The notes beneath the pieces are model-generated. The model saw only the letters and a list, made by a program, of their open reading frames with translations. It did not search any database and was not told where the DNA came from. From CAWCHZ01 sp963795555 (GTDB lineage Bacteria; Actinomycetota; Thermoleophilia; Solirubrobacterales; Solirubrobacteraceae), in the NCBI GenBank assembly GCA_963795555.1, contig CAWCHZ010000001.1, positions 294,423 to 358,422 of the forward strand: a DNA stretch of 64,000 nt, given 5' to 3'. Shown piece after piece: positions 1-9,898 of this stretch. Every line of letters begins with the position of its first letter. The first letter of the stretch is position 1. The translations under genes and the position numbers were made by a program.

Positions 1-1
1 C

Positions 2-106
2 AAGGCGCTGCTTGGTCACCGCCGCAACGAAACGGTGTCGGTACAGGTCCCGCGCGGCCCGGCGCGCAAGCTCAAGATCACCAAGATCGACGTGGGGGTC
101 CACTAG
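2..106 (+). CDS. greA: GreA-like transcription elongation factor, C-terminal end (partial)
   Basis: The window opens inside a reading frame that ends in TAG at 104-106 and leaves 34 residues. The visible end runs from KALLGHRRNETVSVQV to KLKITKID. It matches the C-terminal beta-sheet domain of GreA/GreB factors, where an 'ALLG...GD.V.V..P.G....I..I' pattern is typical. GreA family proteins bind the RNA polymerase secondary channel and stimulate transcript cleavage in backtracked complexes. The N-terminal coiled coil lies outside the window, so the call rests on a short stretch. The stop is only 2 nt before the proposed start of lysS, which suggests one transcript and coupled translation. Confidence 0.55.
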   Translation, partial: KALLGHRRNETVSVQVPRGPARKLKITKIDVGVH

Positions 107-108
107 CC

Positions 109-1590
109 CTGGCGGACTCGGACGAGCAGCGCGAGCTGCCGGAGATCCTCGCCGCGCGCCGGCGCAAGCTCGAGCAGCTGCGCGCGGCCGGCGTCGACCC
201 GTTCCCGCACTCCTTCCCCGGGGTCGAGCAGATCGCGGAGATCCAGGCGCTGCACGCGGACCTGCCGACCGGCGCCGAGACGCAGAGCGCCCACCGCGTC
301 GCCGGGCGCCTGGCCGCGCGACGCGGCCAGGGCCGGGCGGCGTTCCTGGACCTCGTCGATCGCTCCGGTCGCCTGCAGCTGCACGCTCGCCTCGACGTGC
401 TCGGCGCCGAGCGTCTCGAGCGACTGCTGTCGCTCGACCTCGGCGACCTGATCGGCGTCGATGGAACGGCGTTTCGCTCACGCAGCGGCGAGCTGTCGCT
501 GCGCGTCGACGACTACACGCTGCTGGCCAAGTCGCTGCGGCCGCCGCCCGGCAAGCACCACGGCCTCCAGGACGTCGAGACGCGCCTGCGCCAGCGCGAG
601 CTCGATCTGGTTGGCAACGCCGAGACGCGCGAGCTGTTCGTCATGCGCGCGCGCGTAATCACGGCGGTGCGGCGCTTCCTCGACGAGCGCGGCTTCATCG
701 AGGTCGAGACGCCGGTGCTCCAGCCGCTCTATGGCGGCGCGCTGGCGCGGCCCTTCGTCACCCACCACAACGCGCTCGACCGCGACCTCTACCTGCGGAT
801 TGCCACCGAGCTCTACCTCAAGCGCTGCATCGTCGGCGGGCTGGAGCGCGTCTACGAGCTGGGCAAGGACTTCCGCAACGAGGGGCTGTCGCCCAAGCAC
901 AACCCCGAGTTCACGATGCTCGAGTGGTATGAGGCCTACGCCGACTACCGGGACATCGCCGGCCGCTGCGAGCAGCTCGTTGGGACCGTGGCGGAGGAGG
1001 TCGGCTATCGCGGCGAGGTCTCGCTGGCCCCCCCGTGGCGGCGCGAGACGCTGCGCGACGCGATCGCGCAGCGCACCGGCATCGACATCCGCGAGCAGCG
1101 CGAGCGCAACGCGCTCGCCGCGGCGATGGAGGCGCGCGGGCTGCACGCGCCGGCTGAGGACAGCTGGGCCCAGCTCGTCGACGAGCTGGTCTCCAAGCAC
1201 GTCGAGCCGACGCTGCACGAGCCGACGTTCCTCTTCGACTACCCGGTCGAGATGTCGCCGTTCGCCAAGCGCCATCGCAGCGAGGAGGGGCTGGTCGAGC
1301 GCTTCGAAGCGTTCTGCCTGGGTATCGAGATCGCGAATGCCTTCAGCGAGCTCAACGACCCCGACGACCAGCGCGTCCGCTTCCAGCAGCAGGCGCGGGC
1401 CGCGCGCGCGGGTGACGAGGAGGCCCAGCCCTACGACGAGCTCTTCCTGCAGGCGCTCGAGCACGGCATGCCACCGACCGGCGGCATCGGGATCGGCATC
1501 GATCGCCTGGTCATGGTGCTCAGCGGACGGCGCTCGATCCGCGACGTCGTGCTCTTCCCGGCGCTGCGCGATCCGCTGCCCGGCGACTGA
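109..1590 (+). CDS. lysS: Lysyl-tRNA synthetase, class II
   Basis: This enzyme charges tRNA-Lys with lysine in the cytoplasm. From position 109 it is 493 residues, the usual LysS length. The N-terminal OB-fold anticodon-binding domain spans about residues 55-150. Class II motif 2 (FRNEGLSPKHNPEFTMLEWY) lies near residues 255-275 and motif 3 (GIGIGIDRLVM) near 459-470. The first ATG in frame is at 397, which would delete most of the OB fold, including the conserved AARRRKLEQLRAAGVDPFP segment. There is no GTG or TTG between 109 and 397. The CTG at 109, about 10 nt after a GGGGG run at 94-98 and 2 nt after the greA stop, is my best start. The start codon is therefore non-canonical or unresolved; the function is not in doubt. 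Confidence 0.93.
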   Translation: MADSDEQRELPEILAARRRKLEQLRAAGVDPFPHSFPGVEQIAEIQALHADLPTGAETQSAHRVAGRLAARRGQGRAAFLDLVDRSGRLQLHARLDVLGAERLERLLSLDLGDLIGVDGTAFRSRSGELSLRVDDYTLLAKSLRPPPGKHHGLQDVETRLRQRELDLVGNAETRELFVMRARVITAVRRFLDERGFIEVETPVLQPLYGGALARPFVTHHNALDRDLYLRIATELYLKRCIVGGLERVYELGKDFRNEGLSPKHNPEFTMLEWYEAYADYRDIAGRCEQLVGTVAEEVGYRGEVSLAPPWRRETLRDAIAQRTGIDIREQRERNALAAAMEARGLHAPAEDSWAQLVDELVSKHVEPTLHEPTFLFDYPVEMSPFAKRHRSEEGLVERFEAFCLGIEIANAFSELNDPDDQRVRFQQQARAARAGDEEAQPYDELFLQALEHGMPPTGGIGIGIDRLVMVLSGRRSIRDVVLFPALRDPLPGD

Positions 1591-1665
1591 GCGGCGCGGG
1601 TCCGGGCACCCGGCCGCCCGCTGCCCGCGCCTCGCCGGGCCTAGCCGAACGTACCATCGGCCCCT

Positions 1666-1680
1666 AACGGAAGTCCCGTT
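1666..1680. promoter_or_regulatory. Short inverted repeat upstream of clpC
   Basis: The 264-nt lysS-clpC gap holds AACGG-N5-CCGTT and, 10 nt later, a TAGACT hexamer (1690-1695) that could be a -10 box. It is not a clear match to CIRCE, HspR or ClgR sites. A 43-codon ATG frame at 1701-1832 has no other support. I see nothing else in this gap. Confidence 0.22.
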
Positions 1681-1854
1681 GGCCCCTGGTAGACTGGGCT
1701 ATGGCCGCCAAGAACCACGACGCCGCTCAGCGATTCGGCCCGTCGGGTCGAATACGAGAGGGCAGTCGGGGGTTTTTGCGTCCCCTCGATCCGTCACCAG
1801 GCACACCAGCTAGAGCAGTCGCACCGGCGTAGCGCAGCGGGAAGGAAGCAGTTC

Positions 1855-4425
<2,571 letters not shown>

Positions 4426-4444
4426 TTGCCACTCGATCGCCGTG

Positions 4445-4475
4445 CGCCTCCGCCCCTAACACGAGGGCGGTGGCG
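4445..4475. terminator. GC-rich hairpin after clpC
   Basis: CGCC-T-CCGCCC pairs with GGGCGG-T-GGCG around a 9-nt loop, starting 20 nt after the clpC stop. There is no T tract, so termination is plausible but unproven. Confidence 0.35.
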
Positions 4476-4550
4476 CCCGGCGTCGGTGGCGACAGCCTGA
4501 TCGACGAGACGGCCGCGAGCCACGCGCGCGGTGGCGTCGGATGCGCCGCG

Positions 4551-4556
4551 TAGTCT
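4551..4556 (+). promoter_or_regulatory. -10 box of a likely leaderless radA promoter
   Basis: TAGTCT ends 6 nt before the GTG of radA. The expected transcription start therefore falls on or next to the start codon. No good -35 is visible. Confidence 0.5.
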
Positions 4557-4562
4557 CGGGGA

Positions 4563-6086
4563 GTGGCTCGTCCCGCCAGCATCCACGTCTGCTCGAGCTG
4601 TGGCCACGCCACCGTCAAGTGGCGAGGGCAGTGCCCCGGCTGCGGCGCCTGGAACACGCTCGTCGAGGAGGCGGTGCCCGTGGCCGGGCCGGCCCGAGCC
4701 GGCGTGGGCGCCGGCTCGCGCCACGCTCGCGCCACCGCGCCGGTGGCGCTCGATGACGTCGCGGCCGCGCCGGTCGCGCGCCTGCGCACGGGGATCGGAG
4801 AGCTCGACCGGGTGCTCGGCGGTGGCATCGTCCCGGGCTCGCTGGTGCTGATCGGCGGCTCGCCGGGGATCGGCAAGTCGACGCTGACGACGATGGCGCT
4901 GGCCAACCTGGTCAGCGCGGGCGCCCGCACGCTCTACGTCAGCGCCGAGGAGTCCGCGCAGCAGATCCGCCTGCGCGCCGAGCGCCTGCCGCCGGCGGCG
5001 ATGCGCCTGCCGGTGGTGGCCGAGACCGACCTCGAGACGGTGCTCGTGACGCTCGAGCGCGAGCGCCCCGACGTCTGCGTGATCGACTCGGTGCAGACGC
5101 TGCACTGCTCCGGCTTGTCCGGTGCGCCCGGCTCGGTCGGCCAGGTGCGCGAGGCCGCCGGCGAGCTGCTGCGACTCGCCAAGTCGCGCGGGATCGCCGT
5201 GCTGCTCGTCGGCCATGTGACCAAGGACGGCGCCCTCGCCGGCCCGCGCGTGCTCGAGCACCTCGTCGACTGCGTGCTGCAGTTCGAGGGCGAGCGCGAG
5301 CGCACCTACCGCACGCTGCGCTCGCTCAAGAACCGCTTCGGCGCCACGCACGACGTCGGCGTGTTCGAGATGCGCTCGGGCGGATTGGTCGAGGTGCTCG
5401 ACGCCTCGGCGCGCTTCGTCGGCGAGGCCACGCGCGCGCCCGGGAGCGTGGTCCTCGCCTCGATCGAGGGCTCGCGGCCGCTGCTGGTCGAGGTCCAGGC
5501 GCTGGTGGCGCCGTCCGAGCTGGACCCCCCGCGGCGTGTCGTCTCCGGGATCGACCGCAACCGCCTGGCGCTCGTGCTCGCGGTGCTGGCACGCCACGGG
5601 GGGGTTGGGGTCGGCGGCGCTGACGTCTTCGTCAACGTCGTCGGTGGCGTGCGCGTCGACGAGCCGGGCGCCGACCTGGCGGTCGCGCTCGCGGTCGCCA
5701 GCGCCGCCCGCGGCGTGCCGCTGGGCGCTGGCGTCGGGTCGGGCGCGCCGGTTGTGACGGACGCCGCGGCCCGGGCGGGCGCCACACCGGCCTGCTTTGG
5801 GGAGATCGGCCTGACGGGCGAGGTGCGCTCGGTGGCCCACGCCGACCGGCGCATCGCCGAGGCGACGAAGTTCAAGCTCGCCCCTGTGCTCGCCCCAGTT
5901 GGTGCCGGACATGGAGCGCACGAGGTCGGCACGTTGCGCGCGGCGCTGCGCGTCGCCCTGCCACACGCCGGCCGTCGCGTCACGTCGCGGGGTGGCGCCG
6001 ACGGAGATCTTGCCGGGGTCTCGTCACAGCCCGCAAAAACCGCGGATTTGCGGCCAAAAAGTGAGGCTTTAACCAGCTATAATTAG
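4563..6086 (+). CDS. radA: DNA repair protein RadA (Sms)
   Basis: RadA is a RecA-like ATPase that drives branch migration and helps process recombination intermediates. The sequence shows a four-Cys zinc finger (C10, C13, C24, C27), Walker A GGSPGIGKST near residues 98-107, and the RadA-specific KNRFG motif near 255-260. A C-terminal Lon-protease-like domain spans about 290-460. The start is GTG. At 507 residues it is longer than the usual ~455. The extra tail after the Lon-like domain runs through locally AT-richer DNA that also carries the disA promoter. disA begins 7 nt downstream, the order common in actinobacteria and Firmicutes. Confidence 0.95.
   Translation: MARPASIHVCSSCGHATVKWRGQCPGCGAWNTLVEEAVPVAGPARAGVGAGSRHARATAPVALDDVAAAPVARLRTGIGELDRVLGGGIVPGSLVLIGGSPGIGKSTLTTMALANLVSAGARTLYVSAEESAQQIRLRAERLPPAAMRLPVVAETDLETVLVTLERERPDVCVIDSVQTLHCSGLSGAPGSVGQVREAAGELLRLAKSRGIAVLLVGHVTKDGALAGPRVLEHLVDCVLQFEGERERTYRTLRSLKNRFGATHDVGVFEMRSGGLVEVLDASARFVGEATRAPGSVVLASIEGSRPLLVEVQALVAPSELDPPRRVVSGIDRNRLALVLAVLARHGGVGVGGADVFVNVVGGVRVDEPGADLAVALAVASAARGVPLGAGVGSGAPVVTDAAARAGATPACFGEIGLTGEVRSVAHADRRIAEATKFKLAPVLAPVGAGHGAHEVGTLRAALRVALPHAGRRVTSRGGADGDLAGVSSQPAKTADLRPKSEALTSYN
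6078..6083 (+). promoter_or_regulatory. Consensus -10 box of disA inside the radA 3' end
   Basis: A perfect TATAAT sits in an unusually AT-rich stretch (about 6035-6095) and ends 10 nt before the disA ATG, overlapping the last codons of radA. It predicts an internal promoter. No TTGACA-like element is correctly spaced upstream. Confidence 0.6.
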
Positions 6087-6093
6087 CGTTTCC

Positions 6094-7206
6094 ATGCAGT
6101 CTCGAGTCGGGGAAGAGCTCAAGGAGCTCGAATCAAGGCAAGAGCCCCGGCTCGTCAAGGCGCTGGAGATGGTCGCTCCCGGCACGACGTTGCGGGAGGG
6201 CATCGACAACATCGTCCACGCCCGCACCGGTGGCCTGATCACCATCGGCGACCCCGACGAGCTGAGCTTCCTGCTCTCGGGTGGCATTCGCCTCGACATC
6301 GACTACGCGCCCGCGCTGCTCTACCAGGTGGCGAAGATGGATGGCGCGATCATCCTCAGCGCCAATGCGACCAAGATCGCCTGGGCCAACGTCCAGCTGA
6401 TGCCGGACCCGACGATCTTCTCGAGCGAGACCGGCACCCGCCATCGCACCGCCGAGCGCGTCGCCAAGCAGACCGACGCGCTCGTGATCGCGATCTCCCA
6501 GCGTCGCCAGGTCGTCTCGCTCTATGTCGATGGCGTGAAGTACATCCTCGAGGACATCCCCGTTGTGCTGGCCAAGGCCAATCAGGCGCTGGCGACGCTG
6601 GACAAGTACCGCTCGCGCCTGGATCAGGTCTCGACCCGCCTGACCGCGCTGGAGTTCGAGGGCGGCGCGACGCTGCACGATGTCCTGACCGTGCTGCAGC
6701 GCTCCGAGCTCGTGACGCGGATGGCGGTCGAGATCGAGCGCTACATCGTCGAGCTCGGCAGCGAGGGGCGCCTGATCGAGATGCAGCTCGACGAGACCAT
6801 GGTCGGGGTCGCCGCCGACAAGGCGGCGCTCGTGCGCGACTACCTCGCCGAGGACAGCGACGAGTCCTTCGCCGAGGCGATCGACCAGCTCTCGCGCCTG
6901 CCGCATCCCGACCTGCTCGACTTCGGGCGGCTGTCCGAGCTGCTCGGCTACGACCGCAAGATCAACACGCTCGACTACCCGGCCTCGCCGCGCGGGTATC
7001 GGATCCTCGGTCGGATCCCGCGCCTGCCGAAGATGGTCGTGCACGAGATCGTGCGGGAGTTCGGACGCCTCGAGGAGATGCTTGCGGCGACGGACAACGA
7101 GCTGGAGACGGTCGGGGGGGTCGGAGAGATCCGTGCGAAGGACATCCGCGAGGGGCTTCGCCGGTTGCAGGAGATCAACCTCGTGGATCGTTATCTGCAG
7201 ACGTAG
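6094..7206 (+). CDS. disA: DNA integrity scanning diadenylate cyclase DisA
   Basis: DisA makes the second messenger c-di-AMP from two ATP and is slowed by branched DNA. The N-terminal DAC domain (about residues 1-150) carries both signature motifs: DGA at 83-85 and GTRHRTAE around 114-121, with RHR at 116-118. A helical spine follows, then a C-terminal helix-hairpin-helix DNA-binding region (about 300-370, including VGGVGEIRAKDIREGL). At 370 residues it is full length. It follows radA by 7 nt but has its own consensus -10 box. No c-di-AMP phosphodiesterase is evident nearby. Confidence 0.96.
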   Translation: MQSRVGEELKELESRQEPRLVKALEMVAPGTTLREGIDNIVHARTGGLITIGDPDELSFLLSGGIRLDIDYAPALLYQVAKMDGAIILSANATKIAWANVQLMPDPTIFSSETGTRHRTAERVAKQTDALVIAISQRRQVVSLYVDGVKYILEDIPVVLAKANQALATLDKYRSRLDQVSTRLTALEFEGGATLHDVLTVLQRSELVTRMAVEIERYIVELGSEGRLIEMQLDETMVGVAADKAALVRDYLAEDSDESFAEAIDQLSRLPHPDLLDFGRLSELLGYDRKINTLDYPASPRGYRILGRIPRLPKMVVHEIVREFGRLEEMLAATDNELETVGGVGEIRAKDIREGLRRLQEINLVDRYLQT

Positions 7207-7228
7207 CGACCGCTGTGGTCACTGAACT

Positions 7229-7243
7229 AGGAGGACCCCGATT
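7229..7243 (+). promoter_or_regulatory. Strong Shine-Dalgarno placed for an ATT start of carD
   Basis: AGGAGGA at 7229-7235 is followed after 5 nt by ATT at 7241-7243, in frame with CarD. No ATG, GTG or TTG lies within 40 nt downstream of it in frame. This site decides the start chosen for carD. Confidence 0.6.
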
Positions 7244-7816
7244 ACTGACCTGATTGAAGAGCAGCTTGAGGATCTCGAGGCAACTCGCGTTGTGGAGCAG
7301 ATCGACTTCGAGGTGGGCGACAGCGTCGTCTACCCCCACCATGGGGCGGGCAAGGTCCTCAAGAAGGAGGACAAGGAGATCCTCGGCGAGTGCCGGGAGT
7401 ACCTGACGATCAAGATCCTCCACAACGACATGACCGTGATGGTCCCGACCGAGAACGCGGGCGTCGCGGGCCTGCGCCGGGTGATCGACGAGGAGACCGT
7501 CAAGAAGGTGCTCGCGGTGCTCGGCGATCAGTGCTCGGACATGCCCAAGAACTGGAACCGCCGCTTCAAGCACAACCGCGACAAGATCAAGACCGGCGAC
7601 ATCTACGAGCTCGCCGAGGTCGTGCGCAACCTGGCGATCCGCGAGAGCGAGAAGGGCCTGTCGACCGGCGAGAAGCAGATGTTCACGCGCGCCAAGAAGA
7701 TCCTCGCTTCCGAGCTGATGTACGCGCTGGAGATGGGCGAGGAGGAGGCCGAGGCGCACCTCGACGCGATCCTTGCGGAGTCCGCCGACGGACAGGTGGC
7801 GGTCGCCGCGGGCTAG
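7241..7816 (+). CDS. carD: CarD family RNA polymerase-binding transcriptional regulator
   Basis: CarD/CdnL binds the RNA polymerase beta subunit and stabilises open complexes, notably at rRNA promoters. The N-terminal RNAP-interacting Tudor-like domain begins FEVGDSVVYPHHGAGKV. The helical C-terminal DNA-binding domain includes the conserved KNWNRRFKHNRDKIKTGD and LSTGEKQMFTRAKKILASE segments. The usual start codons allow only GTG 7292 (174 residues), which has no ribosome site. The frame is open upstream to an ATT at 7241, 5 nt after a perfect AGGAGGA; this gives 191 residues beginning ITDLIEEQLEDLEATRVVEQID. I prefer ATT. A rare start of this kind could limit expression, as known for infC. 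Confidence 0.93.
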   Translation: MTDLIEEQLEDLEATRVVEQIDFEVGDSVVYPHHGAGKVLKKEDKEILGECREYLTIKILHNDMTVMVPTENAGVAGLRRVIDEETVKKVLAVLGDQCSDMPKNWNRRFKHNRDKIKTGDIYELAEVVRNLAIRESEKGLSTGEKQMFTRAKKILASELMYALEMGEEEAEAHLDAILAESADGQVAVAAG

Positions 7817-7844
7817 CGACGACCGGGCTTTCACGAGCGAACGG

Positions 7845-8519
7845 ATGGCGGTCGCGCTGATCGTGGCCGCGGGCGACGGCGAGCGCCTCGGTGCCGGGCT
7901 GCCGAAGGCGTTTGTCGCGCTCGCCGGTCGCCCGCTGCTGGAGTGGAGCGTCGCGGCGCTGGCGGCAGTGCCGGCGATCGAGCGGATCGTCGTCGCCCTG
8001 CCCGCCGGGCACTCCGCGCCGGCCGGGACAGTTGGGGTCCGGGGTGGGGCCTCACGCTCGGAGTCGGTGCGCGCCGCGCTCACCGCCGCCGGTGAGGGTG
8101 ACCCCATCCTCGTCCACGATGCCGCGCGTCCGCTGGTGACGGCAGAGCTGGCCGAGCGGGCGCTGGCCGCGCTCGAACAGGGCGGCTGGGACGCGGTTGT
8201 CGCGGCGGCGCCGGTGACCGACACGATCAAGCGCGCCGAGCGCGACGGCGCCGGCGACCGCGTGGTCGAGACGCTCGATCGCGCGCTGCTGTGGGCGGTG
8301 CAGACTCCGCAGGTCTTTCGCCGCGTCGCGCTGGAGTCGGCGCTGGCGGCGCCCGCCGAGGCGCTTGCGGCGGCCAGCGACGACGCTTCGCTGGTCGAGG
8401 CGGCTGGCGGCCGGGTCGCGGTGCTGGCCGCGCCGCGCGAGAACCTCAAGGTCACGACCGCGCTCGACCTGCGCCTCGCCGAGCTGCTGCTCGCCGAGCG
8501 CGAGGTCGCGACATGCTGA
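7845..8519 (+). CDS. ispD: 2-C-methyl-D-erythritol 4-phosphate cytidylyltransferase
   Basis: IspD activates MEP with CTP in the non-mevalonate isoprenoid pathway. The N terminus MAVALIVAAGDGERLGAGLPK has the nucleotide-binding A-A-G-x-G-x-R-x-G...P-K signature. ILVHDAARPLV near residues 88-98 is the second family signature, and ENLKVTTALDLRLAE is the conserved C-terminal end. Length is 224 residues. An in-frame ATG at 7773 lies inside carD, so I take ATG 7845, 28 nt after the carD stop, which fits the family start exactly. carD-ispD-PHP-ispF-cysS reads as one operon. Confidence 0.96.
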   Translation: MAVALIVAAGDGERLGAGLPKAFVALAGRPLLEWSVAALAAVPAIERIVVALPAGHSAPAGTVGVRGGASRSESVRAALTAAGEGDPILVHDAARPLVTAELAERALAALEQGGWDAVVAAAPVTDTIKRAERDGAGDRVVETLDRALLWAVQTPQVFRRVALESALAAPAEALAAASDDASLVEAAGGRVAVLAAPRENLKVTTALDLRLAELLLAEREVATC

Positions 8520-8562
8520 CCGACCACCACCAGGCAGCGGCATGCTGACCGACTATCACGTC
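8513..8562 (+). repeat. 29-bp tandem duplication at the ispD/PHP junction
   Basis: ATGCTGACCGACCACCACC begins at 8513, overlapping the ispD TGA, and recurs as ATGCTGACCGACTATCACG at 8542, the start of the PHP gene. The first copy is a decoy start: it opens an 11-codon frame ending at TGA 8546. It looks as if the PHP gene once began at an ATG overlapping the ispD stop and a duplication moved the real start 29 nt downstream. Confidence 0.7.
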
Positions 8563-9372
8563 CACCTGCGCCCGGACGAGCCCGACACGCCGGCGTCGCG
8601 CTACCTGACGGCGGCCAACGCCGAGCGCTACCGCGAGCGCGCGAGCGCCGAGGGTGTGCAGGAGCTGGGCGTCAGCGAGCACGTCCACCGCTTCGCGGCG
8701 GCGCTGGAGGTCTGGACGCATCCGTTCTGGCGCGAGCACGCCGTCGATGACATCGACGCCTACTGCGAGCTGATCCGCGAGCAAACCGATCTGCGGCTGG
8801 GCATCGAGGCGGACTTCATTCCCCGGCGCGAGGATCGCATGGCGACGCTGTTGGAGGCGCGCGAGTGGGACTACGTCGTCGGCTCGGTGCACTTCCTCTC
8901 CGACGAGGCCGTCGACGCCAACGGCACGCACGATGTCTGGCAGCGCGGCAGGAGCGCCGACGCGATCTGGCGGCGCTACTTCCAGCTGCTCGGCGAGGCG
9001 GCGCGCAGCGGGCTGTTCGACGTCCTCGCGCACCCCGACCTCGTCAAGGTCTGGGGCAGCACGCGGCCACTGCCCGAGGGCGACCTGCGCCGCTACTACG
9101 AGCTGGCGATGGACGGCATCGCCGAGTCGCGGATCGCGATCGAGCTCTCGACCGCGGGGCTGCGCAAGCCGGTCGGGGAGATCTACCCGTCGCGCGACTT
9201 CCTGGAGATGTGCGTGCAGGCCGGCTGCCCGGTCGCGCTGTCCTCCGACGCCCACCTGCCCGAGCAGATCGCCTACGGCTATGAGCAGGCGCTGGAGCTG
9301 CTGGACGCCGTTGGGGTCCGTGAGCTGTGCGTCTTCGAAGGGCGCCGACGCCGGCTGGAGCCGATCGGGTGA
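8542..9372 (+). CDS. PHP-domain phosphatase, histidinol-phosphatase type
   Basis: This is a 276-residue PHP-family metal-dependent phosphoesterase. The metal-binding DYHVHL motif is at residues 4-9, GVSEHVHRF around 48-56, a central GIEADFIP...VVGSVHFL segment follows, then DVLAHPDLVKVWG, and finally ALSSDAHLPEQIAYGYEQA. The arrangement resembles HisJ-type histidinol-phosphate phosphatases. No other his gene is nearby and the family includes other substrates, so histidine synthesis is an inference. The ATG at 8542 follows a duplicated copy of the same start region. The gene ends with TGA overlapping the GTG of ispF (GTGA). Confidence 0.85.
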   Translation: MLTDYHVHLRPDEPDTPASRYLTAANAERYRERASAEGVQELGVSEHVHRFAAALEVWTHPFWREHAVDDIDAYCELIREQTDLRLGIEADFIPRREDRMATLLEAREWDYVVGSVHFLSDEAVDANGTHDVWQRGRSADAIWRRYFQLLGEAARSGLFDVLAHPDLVKVWGSTRPLPEGDLRRYYELAMDGIAESRIAIELSTAGLRKPVGEIYPSRDFLEMCVQAGCPVALSSDAHLPEQIAYGYEQALELLDAVGVRELCVFEGRRRRLEPIG

Positions 9373-9863
9373 GCGTGCCGGCGCGCAGCGGCATCGGCTA
9401 TGACTCGCATCGGCTGGTGCCCGGGCGCCGGCTGATCCTCGGTGGCGTCGAGATCCCCTTCGAGCTGGGGCTCGACGGGCACTCGGACTCCGACGTGCTG
9501 ACGCACGCGGTGATCGACGCGCTGCTCGGCGCGGCCGGCCTGGGCGACATCGGTCGCCACTTCCCCGACAGCGACGAGCGCTACCGCGACGCCGACTCGC
9601 TGGAGCTGCTGCGCCGGGCCGTGACCCTCGTTGCCGCCGAGCGCCTCACGGTCGTCAACGTCGACGCCACCGTGGTGCTGGAGCGCCCCAAGCTGGTCGA
9701 CTACAGCTCGGCGATGCGCCTCAACCTCGCCGCGGCGCTCGGCGTCGACCGGCGCGCGGTCAACGTCAAGGCCACCAGCGGCGAGGCGATCGGCTTCGTC
9801 GGCCGCGGCGAGGGCGCGGCGGCGCTGGCGATCGCGACGGTGGTGGGTACGAGCGAGCACTAG
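9369..9863 (+). CDS. ispF: 2-C-methyl-D-erythritol 2,4-cyclodiphosphate synthase
   Basis: IspF cyclises CDP-ME-2-phosphate with loss of CMP in the MEP pathway. Zinc ligands D12 and H14 (GYDSHR) and H46 (SDVLTHAVIDALLGA) are present, as is the conserved GHSDSDV loop. The C-terminal NVKATSGEAIGFVGRGEGAAA matches the family end. Length is 164 residues. GTG 9369 overlaps the PHP stop by 4 nt, implying coupled translation; GTG 9375 is an alternative that drops two residues. ispD and ispF flank the PHP gene. ispE is not in the window; ispH lies 51 kb downstream. Confidence 0.96.
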   Translation: MSVPARSGIGYDSHRLVPGRRLILGGVEIPFELGLDGHSDSDVLTHAVIDALLGAAGLGDIGRHFPDSDERYRDADSLELLRRAVTLVAAERLTVVNVDATVVLERPKLVDYSSAMRLNLAAALGVDRRAVNVKATSGEAIGFVGRGEGAAALAIATVVGTSEH

Positions 9864-9883
9864 CCGCCGCGATTCCCCGCCGC

Positions 9884-9889
9884 TAGGGT
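9884..9889 (+). promoter_or_regulatory. Possible -10 box 9 nt before cysS
   Basis: TAGGGT followed by 9 nt and the cysS GTG. It fits the short-leader pattern seen at many genes here, though cysS could also be read through from ispF. Confidence 0.4.
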
Positions 9890-9898
9890 TCGGCCGGG

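Noticed and set aside
12..932. Arg/Ala-rich 306-codon frame over the start of lysS
   Set aside because: It is a +1 shadow of lysS with low-complexity Arg/Ala content; the lysS frame carries all synthetase motifs.
1701..1832. 43-codon ATG frame in the lysS-clpC gap
   Set aside because: There is no ribosome site, no recognisable similarity and no clear codon bias. It is probably chance within the clpC leader region.
7773..7844. Earlier ispD start at ATG 7773
   Set aside because: It lies within carD, adds 24 unconserved residues and misses the family N terminus, which begins exactly at ATG 7845.
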